This document shows, in pieces, positions 22,994 through 29,319 of a stretch of DNA of 35,121 nt. Position 1 is the stretch's first letter; every line of letters starts with the position of its first letter. A program made the translations under genes and the position numbers. Below the pieces are notes generated by a model. That model had not been told where the DNA came from, searched no databases, and was given only the letters and a program-made list of their open reading frames with translations. Source of the DNA: Bacteroidota bacterium. GTDB taxonomy: Bacteria; Bacteroidota; Bacteroidia; Chitinophagales; Chitinophagaceae. The stretch is taken from contig JABDFN010000011.1 of the NCBI GenBank assembly GCA_013286485.1, forward strand, positions 1 to 35,121. Reading direction: 5' to 3'.

Positions 22994-24559
22994 ATGAGTA
23001 TAAAGACACTTCCTAAAACCCGAAGAAAAAGAAAACTGAAATTTGAAGATACCCGGCAAAACCTAAAAGATGCCACTCCTGTAAAGGCAGAAACACTGGA
23101 GGAAAAAAGAGAACGCATAGCAATGCTGGAAGCAGACCCTGAGGAATGGTTTCGCTATTACTTCCCTAAATATTATTATTCAGAGCCTGCACAGTTTCAT
23201 ATAGATGCAACCATGCGTGTGCTGCAACACCCTGAATGGTATGAAGTGCGCATATGGAGCCGCGAGCTTGCCAAGAGCACAAGAACAATGATGGAAGTGT
23301 TTTACTTGGTATTCGTACGACGCCTTCATCCCTCCCGAATTTTCGGGACCCTCTCCGAAGGAGAAGCCGCGGTACAAAAGAAGAAATATGTATTGATGAT
23401 CAGCAATAGCCTGGACAATGCAGAAAGATTACTATACCCTTACAAGCTGAACCTGGAATGCAACCAGCGCATTATCAGCGATTACGGTTTGCAGGAACAG
23501 GCAGGCAAATGGAAAGCTGAAGAATTTGTAACGATGGACGGTGTGGCATTTCGCGCGCTGGGCGCGGGGCAGAGCCCGCGCGGCACAAGAAACGAAGAGG
23601 CAAGGCCCGACATTATTTTGTTTGATGATATAGATACAGATATGGATTGCCGCAACCCCGACCTGATCGCTAAAAAATGGAAATGGATAGAAGAGGCTGC
23701 TATCAGCACACGCTCGGTATCAAAAGGCACACTTATTATTTTTTGTGGCAACCGCATTGCCACCGATTGCTGCATAACAAGAGCCTGCAAGCTGGCAGAC
23801 CATGTGGATGAGGTGAATATAAAAGATGAAGAAGGAAGATCTACCTGGCCTGAGAAAAATACGGAAGAAGATATAGAACGGGTACTCAGCCAGAAAAGCT
23901 ATGCAAGTGCGCAGAAAGAGTATTATAATAATCCCGTTACAGAAGGATCGGTGTTTAAAGAAATGGCGTACAAGCCCGCAAGGCCTATGCAAGACTATAA
24001 ACTACTGGTATGCTACACTGACCCTTCTTTCAGGGATACTAAAAAGAACGATTATAAAGCTACTGTGCTGGTAGGCAAGTGGGAGGATGAATACCATGTA
24101 CTAAAATGTTACCTGGAACAAACCACTACCGCCCGCATGGTAGACTGGCATTACAACATTAAACAAATAGTTGGCAACTGCAATTGTTATTATTATATGG
24201 AGCAGTGTTTCTTGCAGGATATTTTAATCAAAGAGTTTTATGACATCTGCAACCAGAGAGGCGGTACCATACCCATGGGTGGAGATAGCCGGCACAAACA
24301 GGATAAATTTACCCGCATAGAAAGTTTGTTAGAACCACTGAACCGGAACGGTAAACTTTTTTTAAACGAGAACGAACAACAAAACCCGCATATGCAAAGA
24401 CTGGAAGAACAATTTCTCGCACTCTCACCCCAGAGCCGTGCGCATGATGATGGCCCGGATGCGGTAGAAGGCGCGGTGTGGATGCTGAACAGTAAATTGG
24501 CAGCAAGCGCAGGCGGCATTGTATCTGTTGCGAGACAGGGGAGGAGGAATGGGTGGTAA
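22994..24559 (+). CDS. Large terminase subunit (packaging ATPase-nuclease)
   Basis: The 521-residue protein has both terminase domains. ATPase: a Walker-A-like SRELAKSTR (about residues 89-97), Walker B PDIILFDDID (about 205-214) and a coupling motif GTLIIFCGNR (about 245-254). Nuclease: CYTDPSFRDTKKNDY (Asp343), YYMEQCFLQD and HDDGPDAVEGAVWM near the C-terminus, the acidic triad of the RNase H fold. All key residues are intact, so DNA packaging should still be possible. Residues about 111-128 (HPSRIFGTLSEGEAAVQ) look like a translated repeat insertion. It follows the small terminase by one base. Confidence 0.88.
   Translation: MSIKTLPKTRRKRKLKFEDTRQNLKDATPVKAETLEEKRERIAMLEADPEEWFRYYFPKYYYSEPAQFHIDATMRVLQHPEWYEVRIWSRELAKSTRTMMEVFYLVFVRRLHPSRIFGTLSEGEAAVQKKKYVLMISNSLDNAERLLYPYKLNLECNQRIISDYGLQEQAGKWKAEEFVTMDGVAFRALGAGQSPRGTRNEEARPDIILFDDIDTDMDCRNPDLIAKKWKWIEEAAISTRSVSKGTLIIFCGNRIATDCCITRACKLADHVDEVNIKDEEGRSTWPEKNTEEDIERVLSQKSYASAQKEYYNNPVTEGSVFKEMAYKPARPMQDYKLLVCYTDPSFRDTKKNDYKATVLVGKWEDEYHVLKCYLEQTTTARMVDWHYNIKQIVGNCNCYYYMEQCFLQDILIKEFYDICNQRGGTIPMGGDSRHKQDKFTRIESLLEPLNRNGKLFLNENEQQNPHMQRLEEQFLALSPQSRAHDDGPDAVEGAVWMLNSKLAASAGGIVSVARQGRRNGW
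23333..23364. repeat. Palindromic repeat pair inserted in large terminase
   Basis: TCCCGAATTTTCGGGA (7-bp arms) is followed by TCTCCGAAGGAGA (5-bp arms). The same TCCCGAA..TTCGGGA family is found at 25731 and 25950. Here it is translated in frame as PSRIFGTLSEGE and does not break the gene. Confidence 0.7.
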
Positions 24560-24596
24560 CTATAATATGATAACAGTATTTTAATAATAATTCTTT

Positions 24597-24604
24597 TAAA
24601 TTTG
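24597..24604 (+). promoter_or_regulatory. -7 box of hicBA promoter
   Basis: TAAATTTG matches the Bacteroidota -7 consensus TAnnTTTG in full and lies 5 bases before the hicB ATG, in a 50-base AT-rich gap after the terminase. No clear TTTG stands 19-20 bases upstream. It suggests that hicBA is transcribed separately from the packaging operon, with a nearly leaderless message. Confidence 0.5.
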
Positions 24605-24609
24605 TACAT

Positions 24610-25002
24610 ATGAGTAAGCAAGGCCGTGTTACAGGAAAAATAAAAGTCGCTGATGCCGGTACGGTGGAAGTGAACCTGCCTGTAATTATTTTTAAAGAAG
24701 ACGGATCAACTATTTCTTATTGCCCTGCGCTTGACCTCGCAGGTTATGGCAACACGGAAAAAGAGGCGAGTGAGAGTATGAACGTGGTAATGGAAGAATA
24801 TTTTTCATATACCATTCACAAAAAAACGCTGGATAAAGACCTGAAAAAATTGGGCTGGAAAGTGAAAAAGAATATGCACAAAAAAATGACACCGCCTTCT
24901 GTTAGCACCTCTTTAGAAACAAATGAGAATTTTAAAAGGATATTTGATAATAATTCTTTTAAGAAGGTAGATACTACTTTTCAAATTCCCGCTGTTGCTT
25001 AA
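24610..25002 (+). CDS. hicB: HicB-family antitoxin
   Basis: A 130-residue antitoxin. Residues 1-75 form the HicB partial RNase-H-like fold: VNLPVIIFKEDGSTISYCPALDLAGYGNTEKEASESMNVVMEEYF, with the typical CPALDLAGYG motif. The C-terminal 50 residues are basic and irregular (KKNMHKKMTPPSVSTS), without a clear HTH or ribbon-helix-helix. It would bind and neutralise HicA. It precedes hicA, overlapping it by one base (TAATG), the reverse of the classical hicA-hicB order but common in this subfamily. It has its own -7 box. Confidence 0.88.
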   Translation: MSKQGRVTGKIKVADAGTVEVNLPVIIFKEDGSTISYCPALDLAGYGNTEKEASESMNVVMEEYFSYTIHKKTLDKDLKKLGWKVKKNMHKKMTPPSVSTSLETNENFKRIFDNNSFKKVDTTFQIPAVA

Positions 25003-25232
25003 TGAGCCTGAAAAATATATCACCCGCGGTTTTCAGGAATTTTCTGAAATATAAGGGACTGAATCATATTGGCACCAAAGGAGGACATGAAAAATGGTCA
25101 AAAAAAGACATGCTTCGTCCTGTTATTTTTCAAACACATATAAACCCCATACCCGAATTCATTATCAGGAATAATCTTCGTAGTATAAACAGCAATACCA
25201 AAGAACTGGAACAATGGCTGCATTCTAAATAA
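25002..25232 (+). CDS. hicA: HicA-family mRNA interferase toxin
   Basis: The 76-residue product has the double-stranded-RNA-binding-like fold of HicA: SPAVFRNFLKYKGLNHIGTKGGHEKWSKKD, then IPEFIIRNNLRSINSNTKELEQWL. The catalytic histidine is His29 in KGGHEKW. The length is standard for HicA. Translational coupling to hicB through TAATG keeps antitoxin synthesis ahead of toxin. Placed inside the packaging arm between terminase and DUF1320 genes, the pair may stabilise the locus or act in phage defence. Confidence 0.88.
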   Translation: MSLKNISPAVFRNFLKYKGLNHIGTKGGHEKWSKKDMLRPVIFQTHINPIPEFIIRNNLRSINSNTKELEQWLHSK

Positions 25233-25276
25233 TAAGCAACCTATCAACCTTTTTACCAATTAACCCTTTAACATAA

Positions 25277-25711
25277 ATGCCCTACATCACGCAATCAGAC
25301 CTCAGCACACATATCTATGCAGAGGTCATCAACGAAATAACAAGAACAGACAATACCATTGTCACCAAAGCAATTAACACCGCCATACAGGAAACAAAAA
25401 TGTACCTGGGCAGGTACGATCTGTTGCAACTATTCGGCACAGATACAATAGCACCCACAATAACAGATGAATACCTGAAAAGTATTGTAAAGGATATTAC
25501 CTGCTGGCATTTGATACGGCTTGCCAATGTAAATGTAGATTATACTGCCTACCGCAATAATTATTATGATGCCATCAATGCGCTCAAAACAATTATGAAT
25601 GGCGGTGCCAATCCTGATGGCTGGCCGTTTAAAGACACTACCGGCGAATCTGTTCCCGATGGCGATACCATCACCTGGAGCAGCAACCCCAAGAGAGAAA
25701 ATTATTATTAA
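25277..25711 (+). CDS. Head-tail connector, DUF1320/Mu gp36-like
   Basis: A 144-residue protein: MPYITQSDLSTHIYAEVINEITRTDNTIVTKAINTAIQETKMYLGRYD is a clear DUF1320 (Mu gp36-like) beginning, with a short strand and two helices, followed by LKSIVKDITCWHLIRLAN and YYDAINALKTIMNGG. The C-terminal tail (GDTITWSSNPKRENYY) is typical of the family. These proteins join portal and tail. It lies 44 bases after hicA, showing that hicBA interrupts the usual packaging-head order. No sign of decay. Confidence 0.82.
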   Translation: MPYITQSDLSTHIYAEVINEITRTDNTIVTKAINTAIQETKMYLGRYDLLQLFGTDTIAPTITDEYLKSIVKDITCWHLIRLANVNVDYTAYRNNYYDAINALKTIMNGGANPDGWPFKDTTGESVPDGDTITWSSNPKRENYY

Positions 25712-25716
25712 TGAAT

Positions 25717-25779
25717 GTCATTGCGAGGAGTCCCGATAATTCGGGACGACGAAGCATCCGAAGTTTCGGATCTCGCGAA
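25717..25779. repeat. Cloverleaf-like nested palindromic repeat
   Basis: Outer arms TTGCGAG (25721-25727) and CTCGCGA (25772-25778) enclose two palindromes, TCCCGATAATTCGGGA (25731-25746) and ATCCGAAGTTTCGGAT (25756-25771), joined by CGACGAAGC. The frame GTCATTGCGAGGAG...CGACGAAGC...TCTCGCG resembles the dispersed 'TCATTGCGAGGAgcgAAGCgACGAAGCAATCT' repeat known from many bacterial genomes, here with extra palindromes. It lies between DUF1320 and a 40-codon ORF. Confidence 0.75.
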
Positions 25780-25800
25780 ACACAACTAATTTGTAAACCA

Positions 25801-25923
25801 TGAACAACCTATTCTCCTATTACGAACACGGCTTTAATATCTATATAGAGATATATGAATTCGCCTTCAAGGCCATACTCATCCGCAGCATACCCGAAAC
25901 TTTCCTGGTGGGCCTGAATTAGT
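25801..25923 (+). CDS. Possible 40-residue small protein
   Basis: An ATG-started ORF below the track's length limit: NNLFSYYEHGFNIYIEIYEF...ILIRSIPETFLVGLN. It lies in the packaging arm between the repeat element and the secreted-protein gene, has codon use like its neighbours, and ends before the next repeat. No family is recognised and there is no membrane span. It could be a small phage gene or an unselected ORF; I lean slightly to real because of its aromatic, structured composition. Confidence 0.35.
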
Positions 25924-25949
25924 ATAGTATGTGTCTGCGTTTTATCTGC

Positions 25950-25965
25950 CCCCGAATATTCGGGG
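25950..25965. repeat. Perfect 16-bp palindrome CCCCGAATATTCGGGG
   Basis: A perfect palindrome of the TCCCGAA..TTCGGGA family in the gap before the secreted-protein gene. Two relatives lie at 23333 and 25731, so the plus arm carries three copies within 2.7 kb. Confidence 0.72.
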
Positions 25966-26006
25966 TCTGCGGGATATTTGTTTTAAAATCGTATAACTTT
26001 ATACCA

Positions 26007-26432
26007 ATGAAACATTTCTTATTTATAGCGCTATTGTTTATTACCTCTACCGGGGCACAAGCCCAGAACATTTATATAGATGTACAATGCAACTGGTATG
26101 CGCAGCCACCACGCATGGAACTGGATCAACTGGATACGATAGTGCTGGTAAAAGAAAAGCCTGCCGATGATCCTGCAAAGCCTTTGCTTTTATGGCAATA
26201 TGCCGGCAACGAAAAGTATCAGCCGCTGTTGGTATATAATCCCACGCCGGGCATGCAGTTTATCTATTCAATAGAAAGATGGAAAATAGAACAAATAGCA
26301 CCTACCCAATATAAACTTAGTATGAGGGAAGGTGAAAAATTACTTTCAGGCAAACAAAGAAAATACAATATGGTACTCTTCCGCGACGACCATTTAATAC
26401 TGCAAAAAATAATACTCGTGCGCAGGCCCTGA
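26007..26432 (+). CDS. Secreted protein of unknown function
   Basis: I start at ATG 26007 (141 residues), since the longer ORF start would put 26 cysteine-rich residues, partly the translated palindrome, before a clean signal peptide: MKHFLFIALLFITSTGAQAQ with cleavage after AQA. The mature part (VQCNWYAQPPRMELDQLDTIVLVKE, YQPLLVYNPTPGMQFIYSIERWKIEQI) is probably a small beta-rich periplasmic domain. It lies between DUF1320 and portal genes, where Mu-like phages have head genes, so it is an inserted moron-type gene. No known family. Confidence 0.7.
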   Translation: MKHFLFIALLFITSTGAQAQNIYIDVQCNWYAQPPRMELDQLDTIVLVKEKPADDPAKPLLLWQYAGNEKYQPLLVYNPTPGMQFIYSIERWKIEQIAPTQYKLSMREGEKLLSGKQRKYNMVLFRDDHLILQKIILVRRP

Positions 26433-26468
26433 TCACATTCACGCACATTATCACATTAAATAAACCCT

Positions 26469-27593
26469 ATGTCAGTAACAGTAAAAAAAGCCCCCGAGGG
26501 CAAAACCGAAATTATTGTAAACGAGCTCAACCTGCGTTCTATAGACCGTACCCGCAAAGATGTAGGCACATGGCGGCATGCGCTTATGGCTGCAGAGTCT
26601 GTTTACAATCCCAATCGCTCCCGTTTATACGATATTTATGAAGAGATATTGCTCGACGGGCATTTATCAGGCATTATAGAAAAACGAATAGACGCCATTC
26701 TGAATAAAACTATTTTCTTTGAGCAAGACGGCAAGCGAATAAAGGAGATGGACGCTTTTGTGAACAGCGCAGCTTTTCGCGAGATCATGCGCATTATTAT
26801 GCAAACACGCTTATGGGGTATATCAGGTATTGAATTTATCCCGGGCAAAACACCCATGTTTGCTCAAATCCCGCGCAAGCATATTAAGCCCAACCTTGGC
26901 ATTATATCATTCGATCAGTCAGATACAGAAGGTATAGCTTATGAAGGCCTGCCCAATGTTTGGATCTTAGGTGATGCAAACGACCTGGGCTTGCTGGTAA
27001 AATGTGCGCCCTATGCGCTCTATAAAAAAAGCAATCTCTCAGACTGGGCAGAATATATAGAGATGTTTGGGCAACCAGTAAGAATTATAAAGTATGATTC
27101 CTACGATGAGCAAACAAAGCAGGAACTAAAAAAAGTACTGGACGAAAGTGGCAGCTCGCTCGCCATTATGCTGCCCAAGCAAGCTGATTTTGATATGAAA
27201 GATGGCAGGCATTCATACAATGATGGCACATTGCATTTACTATTCCTGAACGCATTGAATGCCGAGATGTCTGTTATTATTCTCGGCAATACCGAGACAA
27301 CGGTCAGCAGTCCTAAAAGCGGTTATGCACAAAGCAAAGTGCATGAAAGCCAGCAAAATGAAATAACAAAAAGCGATCTTATCTATACTGCTAATATGCT
27401 CAACAGCGAACAATTCCTGAATATACTGGCAGGCTATGGCTACCCTGTTGCCAACGGGCAATTTGTATTTGCTAAAGAAATGGACCTGCAATACCTGCAG
27501 GCAAGAATGGCTATAGACAAGCAGCTTACTGAGCTGGTTCCCATATCGCATGAGTATTGGTATGATAACTATGGTATTGCCAGGCCTGAATAA
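26469..27593 (+). CDS. Portal protein, DUF935/Mu gp29-like
   Basis: The 374-residue protein matches the DUF935 portal family: LRSIDRTRKDVGTWRHALMAAESVYNPNRSRLYDIYEEILLDGHLSGIIEKRIDAIL at the start. Then come TRLWGISGIEFIPG, DWAEYIEMFGQPVRIIKYDS and LNALNAEMSVIILGNTETT, a hallmark region. The portal forms the dodecameric ring at the capsid vertex. It is shorter than Mu gp29 (about 510) but typical for Bacteroidota versions. No Mu gp30-like head-morphogenesis gene follows; an outer-membrane-type gene stands in that place. Confidence 0.82.
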   Translation: MSVTVKKAPEGKTEIIVNELNLRSIDRTRKDVGTWRHALMAAESVYNPNRSRLYDIYEEILLDGHLSGIIEKRIDAILNKTIFFEQDGKRIKEMDAFVNSAAFREIMRIIMQTRLWGISGIEFIPGKTPMFAQIPRKHIKPNLGIISFDQSDTEGIAYEGLPNVWILGDANDLGLLVKCAPYALYKKSNLSDWAEYIEMFGQPVRIIKYDSYDEQTKQELKKVLDESGSSLAIMLPKQADFDMKDGRHSYNDGTLHLLFLNALNAEMSVIILGNTETTVSSPKSGYAQSKVHESQQNEITKSDLIYTANMLNSEQFLNILAGYGYPVANGQFVFAKEMDLQYLQARMAIDKQLTELVPISHEYWYDNYGIARPE

Positions 27594-27644
27594 TATTATT
27601 CGTATTTTTACGTTATGCATTTCTAACCTTAAAAACGATCCTAT

Positions 27645-28313
27645 ATGAAACCTATATTCTTAATAGCAATTGCATTTTTTGTGATCAATACAAGCTTCGC
27701 CCAAAAATGGGAGCTTGGTACCGATGGTGGTGTTGTATTTAATACTATCCCTTCGTTTACAAATGCTACAAGTCTTATCAGGCCTTCAAAGCTTTCTCTT
27801 ACAGGCGATGTAAAGCTCATTCGTAATTTTAAAAAATGGCAATTGGGTATTGAGGGTAGTGCATTGCGGTTAACTTATATTAATAATGGCGTTTACCTGC
27901 CATTAACAAACGATAATATACCCGGGCCTTTCTCAAAAAATTCCGATTATAAAACAATTATTTTGGCAAACCCTGCTGTCCCCGTTACGATTTTTGCAAA
28001 TAAGATATTTATACACAAAAACCAATTACAAATGTATGCCGGGCTTTCTGCAGGTTATGCATACTTGTCACAAACGTTTTCGTACCCTTCCAATTTTTAT
28101 TTCGTACATGTTCATAACGAAGGCGATGGATATACATTCGGCTTTCATGTAGGTGGTACTTATTACCTGACAAAACATATAGGTTTGAATGGCGAAATAG
28201 ATGCCAACTATATTCATCTGCATTACAGCAAGTGGAATGGTTTTAACGAGAACGTACATTCTTATTATGTATTTGCTTTCCCTGCAACTTTAGGCATTCG
28301 CTATCGTTTTTAA
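27645..28313 (+). CDS. Outer-membrane beta-barrel protein
   Basis: A 222-residue precursor with signal peptide MKPIFLIAIAFFVINTSFAQ, cleaved after FAQ. The mature chain has alternating strands with glycine and aromatic residues (KWELGTDGGVVFNT, WQLGIEGSALRLTY, LQMYAGLSAGYAYL, YTFGFHVGGTYYLTKHIGLNGEIDANYIHLHY) and ends in GIRYRF, with the terminal phenylalanine preferred by the BAM machinery. An 8-stranded barrel is likely. It sits between portal and tail-terminator genes, so it is a cargo gene in the packaging arm. It might change a surface receptor. Confidence 0.8.
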   Translation: MKPIFLIAIAFFVINTSFAQKWELGTDGGVVFNTIPSFTNATSLIRPSKLSLTGDVKLIRNFKKWQLGIEGSALRLTYINNGVYLPLTNDNIPGPFSKNSDYKTIILANPAVPVTIFANKIFIHKNQLQMYAGLSAGYAYLSQTFSYPSNFYFVHVHNEGDGYTFGFHVGGTYYLTKHIGLNGEIDANYIHLHYSKWNGFNENVHSYYVFAFPATLGIRYRF

Positions 28314-28336
28314 ATTTCTGTTAATTCTATAAACCT

Positions 28337-28858
28337 ATGAACTCACCTTTCGCCAATATATTTTTGGCAATACAACAGCGTATACAAAACAATGTTACCG
28401 GTATCAATTATATCGATCAGGACCTGGGACAATTAAAAAACGACCGTAATACAACGCGCCCAAATATTTCTTTTCCATGTGTGCTAATAGACTTTGAAGA
28501 TTTTAACTTTGAAGACATTGCTGAAAATGCACAAACTGCAAATGCAACCATTGTACTGCGACTTGGACTTGCACCTTTCAGTAATAGCAGCCAGGTAACA
28601 CCAACGGGCTATATAGCAAGCGCAATTAGTTATTACGACCTGGAATGGTCGCTTCACAAAGCTATTCAAGGCTGGTCACCCATTGACGACACGGGTTATA
28701 TGATGCGCACTGAAGTGGCTACACAAAAACGCAACGATACTATACGGGTGCGCGAGATCAGGTATAGCCTTGCATTTGAAGACTATAGTACTGCAAACAA
28801 TATTCAAAGGGTATCAGAGCCTGTGCATATATCTCCGCAGATACAATTACCACTTTAA
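28337..28858 (+). CDS. Tail terminator/head-tail joining protein (gp37-like)
   Basis: The 173-residue product has the tail-terminator look: helical MNSPFANIFLAIQQRIQNNVTGINYIDQDLGQL, then FPCVLIDFEDFNFEDIAENAQTANATIVLRLG and later WSLHKAIQGWSP, with VREIRYSLAFED as a closing strand. This corresponds to Mu gp37-like/minor tail proteins of Bacteroidota phages, which cap the tail and join it to the head. It is the last gene of the plus arm. Its TAA and the stop of the convergent HTH-like gene share the four bases TTAA. Confidence 0.65.
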   Translation: MNSPFANIFLAIQQRIQNNVTGINYIDQDLGQLKNDRNTTRPNISFPCVLIDFEDFNFEDIAENAQTANATIVLRLGLAPFSNSSQVTPTGYIASAISYYDLEWSLHKAIQGWSPIDDTGYMMRTEVATQKRNDTIRVREIRYSLAFEDYSTANNIQRVSEPVHISPQIQLPL

Positions 28859-29163
28859 ATTTTCCATATTAAATGCCCCCATTTATTCTGAAAATAAAAT
28901 ATACCCGGCTTATTTTTTTTCAGGTTGACAAGGTAAGCTGATTGCGATTGTATAATATCAGAGATCGTTTCCCGAGACAGAAAGAATTCAGACATTATAT
29001 TTTCAATAATTATATTGTAGCGCTTGTCAGTAAAATGTGAGAAGTAATAGTAACGGTCAGCAAGACATTCATTTCTTTGCAACCGTAATTTGTTACTGCG
29101 CTTGCGGGTTTGCTGAACGCCCGGCTCTTTTATATCGTTCTTAAAATTGGTTTCGCCTCTCAT
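28855..29163 (-). CDS. Small HTH-like DNA-binding protein, candidate regulator
   Basis: A 102-residue basic protein. KLRLQRNECLADRYYYFSHFTDKRYNIIIENIMSEFFLSRETISDIIQ has an HTH-like core (about residues 48-72), with LSRETISDIIQ as the likely recognition region. I recall similar small 'RNExL..RYYYY' proteins in Bacteroidota near phage genes, without assigned function. It converges on the tail terminator with a shared TTAA and has its own promoter containing a palindrome, suggesting autoregulation. It may belong to the phage-like locus or to the host; it is the only non-terminase DNA-binding candidate here. Confidence 0.6.
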   Translation of the reverse strand: MRGETNFKNDIKEPGVQQTRKRSNKLRLQRNECLADRYYYFSHFTDKRYNIIIENIMSEFFLSRETISDIIQSQSAYLVNLKKNKPGIFYFQNKWGHLIWKI

Positions 29164-29173
29164 AGTATAGGTC

Positions 29174-29216
29174 TTTTTGCTGTAAAACTATTATGCTATA
29201 TATGTAGCAGCAAAAA
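29174..29216 (-). promoter_or_regulatory. Promoter with internal palindromic operator for the HTH-like gene
   Basis: On the minus strand TTTG (29214-29211), 20 bases, then TAGTTTTA (29190-29183). The 20-base spacer contains the palindrome TGCTATATATGTAGCA (29194-29209). Outside it, TTTTTGCTG (29174-29182) and CAGCAAAAA (29208-29216) form 9-bp arms around the -7 box. An operator between the promoter boxes is the typical site for repression, so self-repression is likely. Confidence 0.6.
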
Positions 29217-29319
29217 AACATATTCACCTTATTAGCGCAATATCCCATGAAATGCATGCCAGGCAATAAGTGTAATAAAAAACAAAATGAGAGTATTTAT
29301 TTTTTTGTGGATAAGCAGG

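Larger units (their letters stand above)
7621..28858. mobile_element. Contractile-tail phage-like particle locus without integration or replication genes
   Basis: About 21 kb holding packaging, capsid, contractile tail, baseplate, fibre and lysis genes in two divergent arms meeting at 21700-22543. The minus arm carries protease/scaffold, capsid, lysis, sheath, tube, chaperone, tape measure and baseplate. The plus arm carries terminases, DUF1320, portal and tail terminator. No integrase, transposase, excisionase, primase, helicase or CI-like repressor is encoded. No tRNA gene or direct-repeat att pair is visible at the edges, and host genes converge on both ends within a few bases. Domesticated prophage, GTA-like locus or structural half of a split prophage are all possible. 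Confidence 0.75.

Noticed and set aside
24238-24621. 127-residue minus-strand ORF
   Set aside because: It is a shadow of the terminase nuclease domain, with low-complexity serine/cysteine composition.
7621-28858. Tailocin (R-type bacteriocin)
   Set aside because: Capsid, portal, protease and an intact terminase are present, which tailocins lack.
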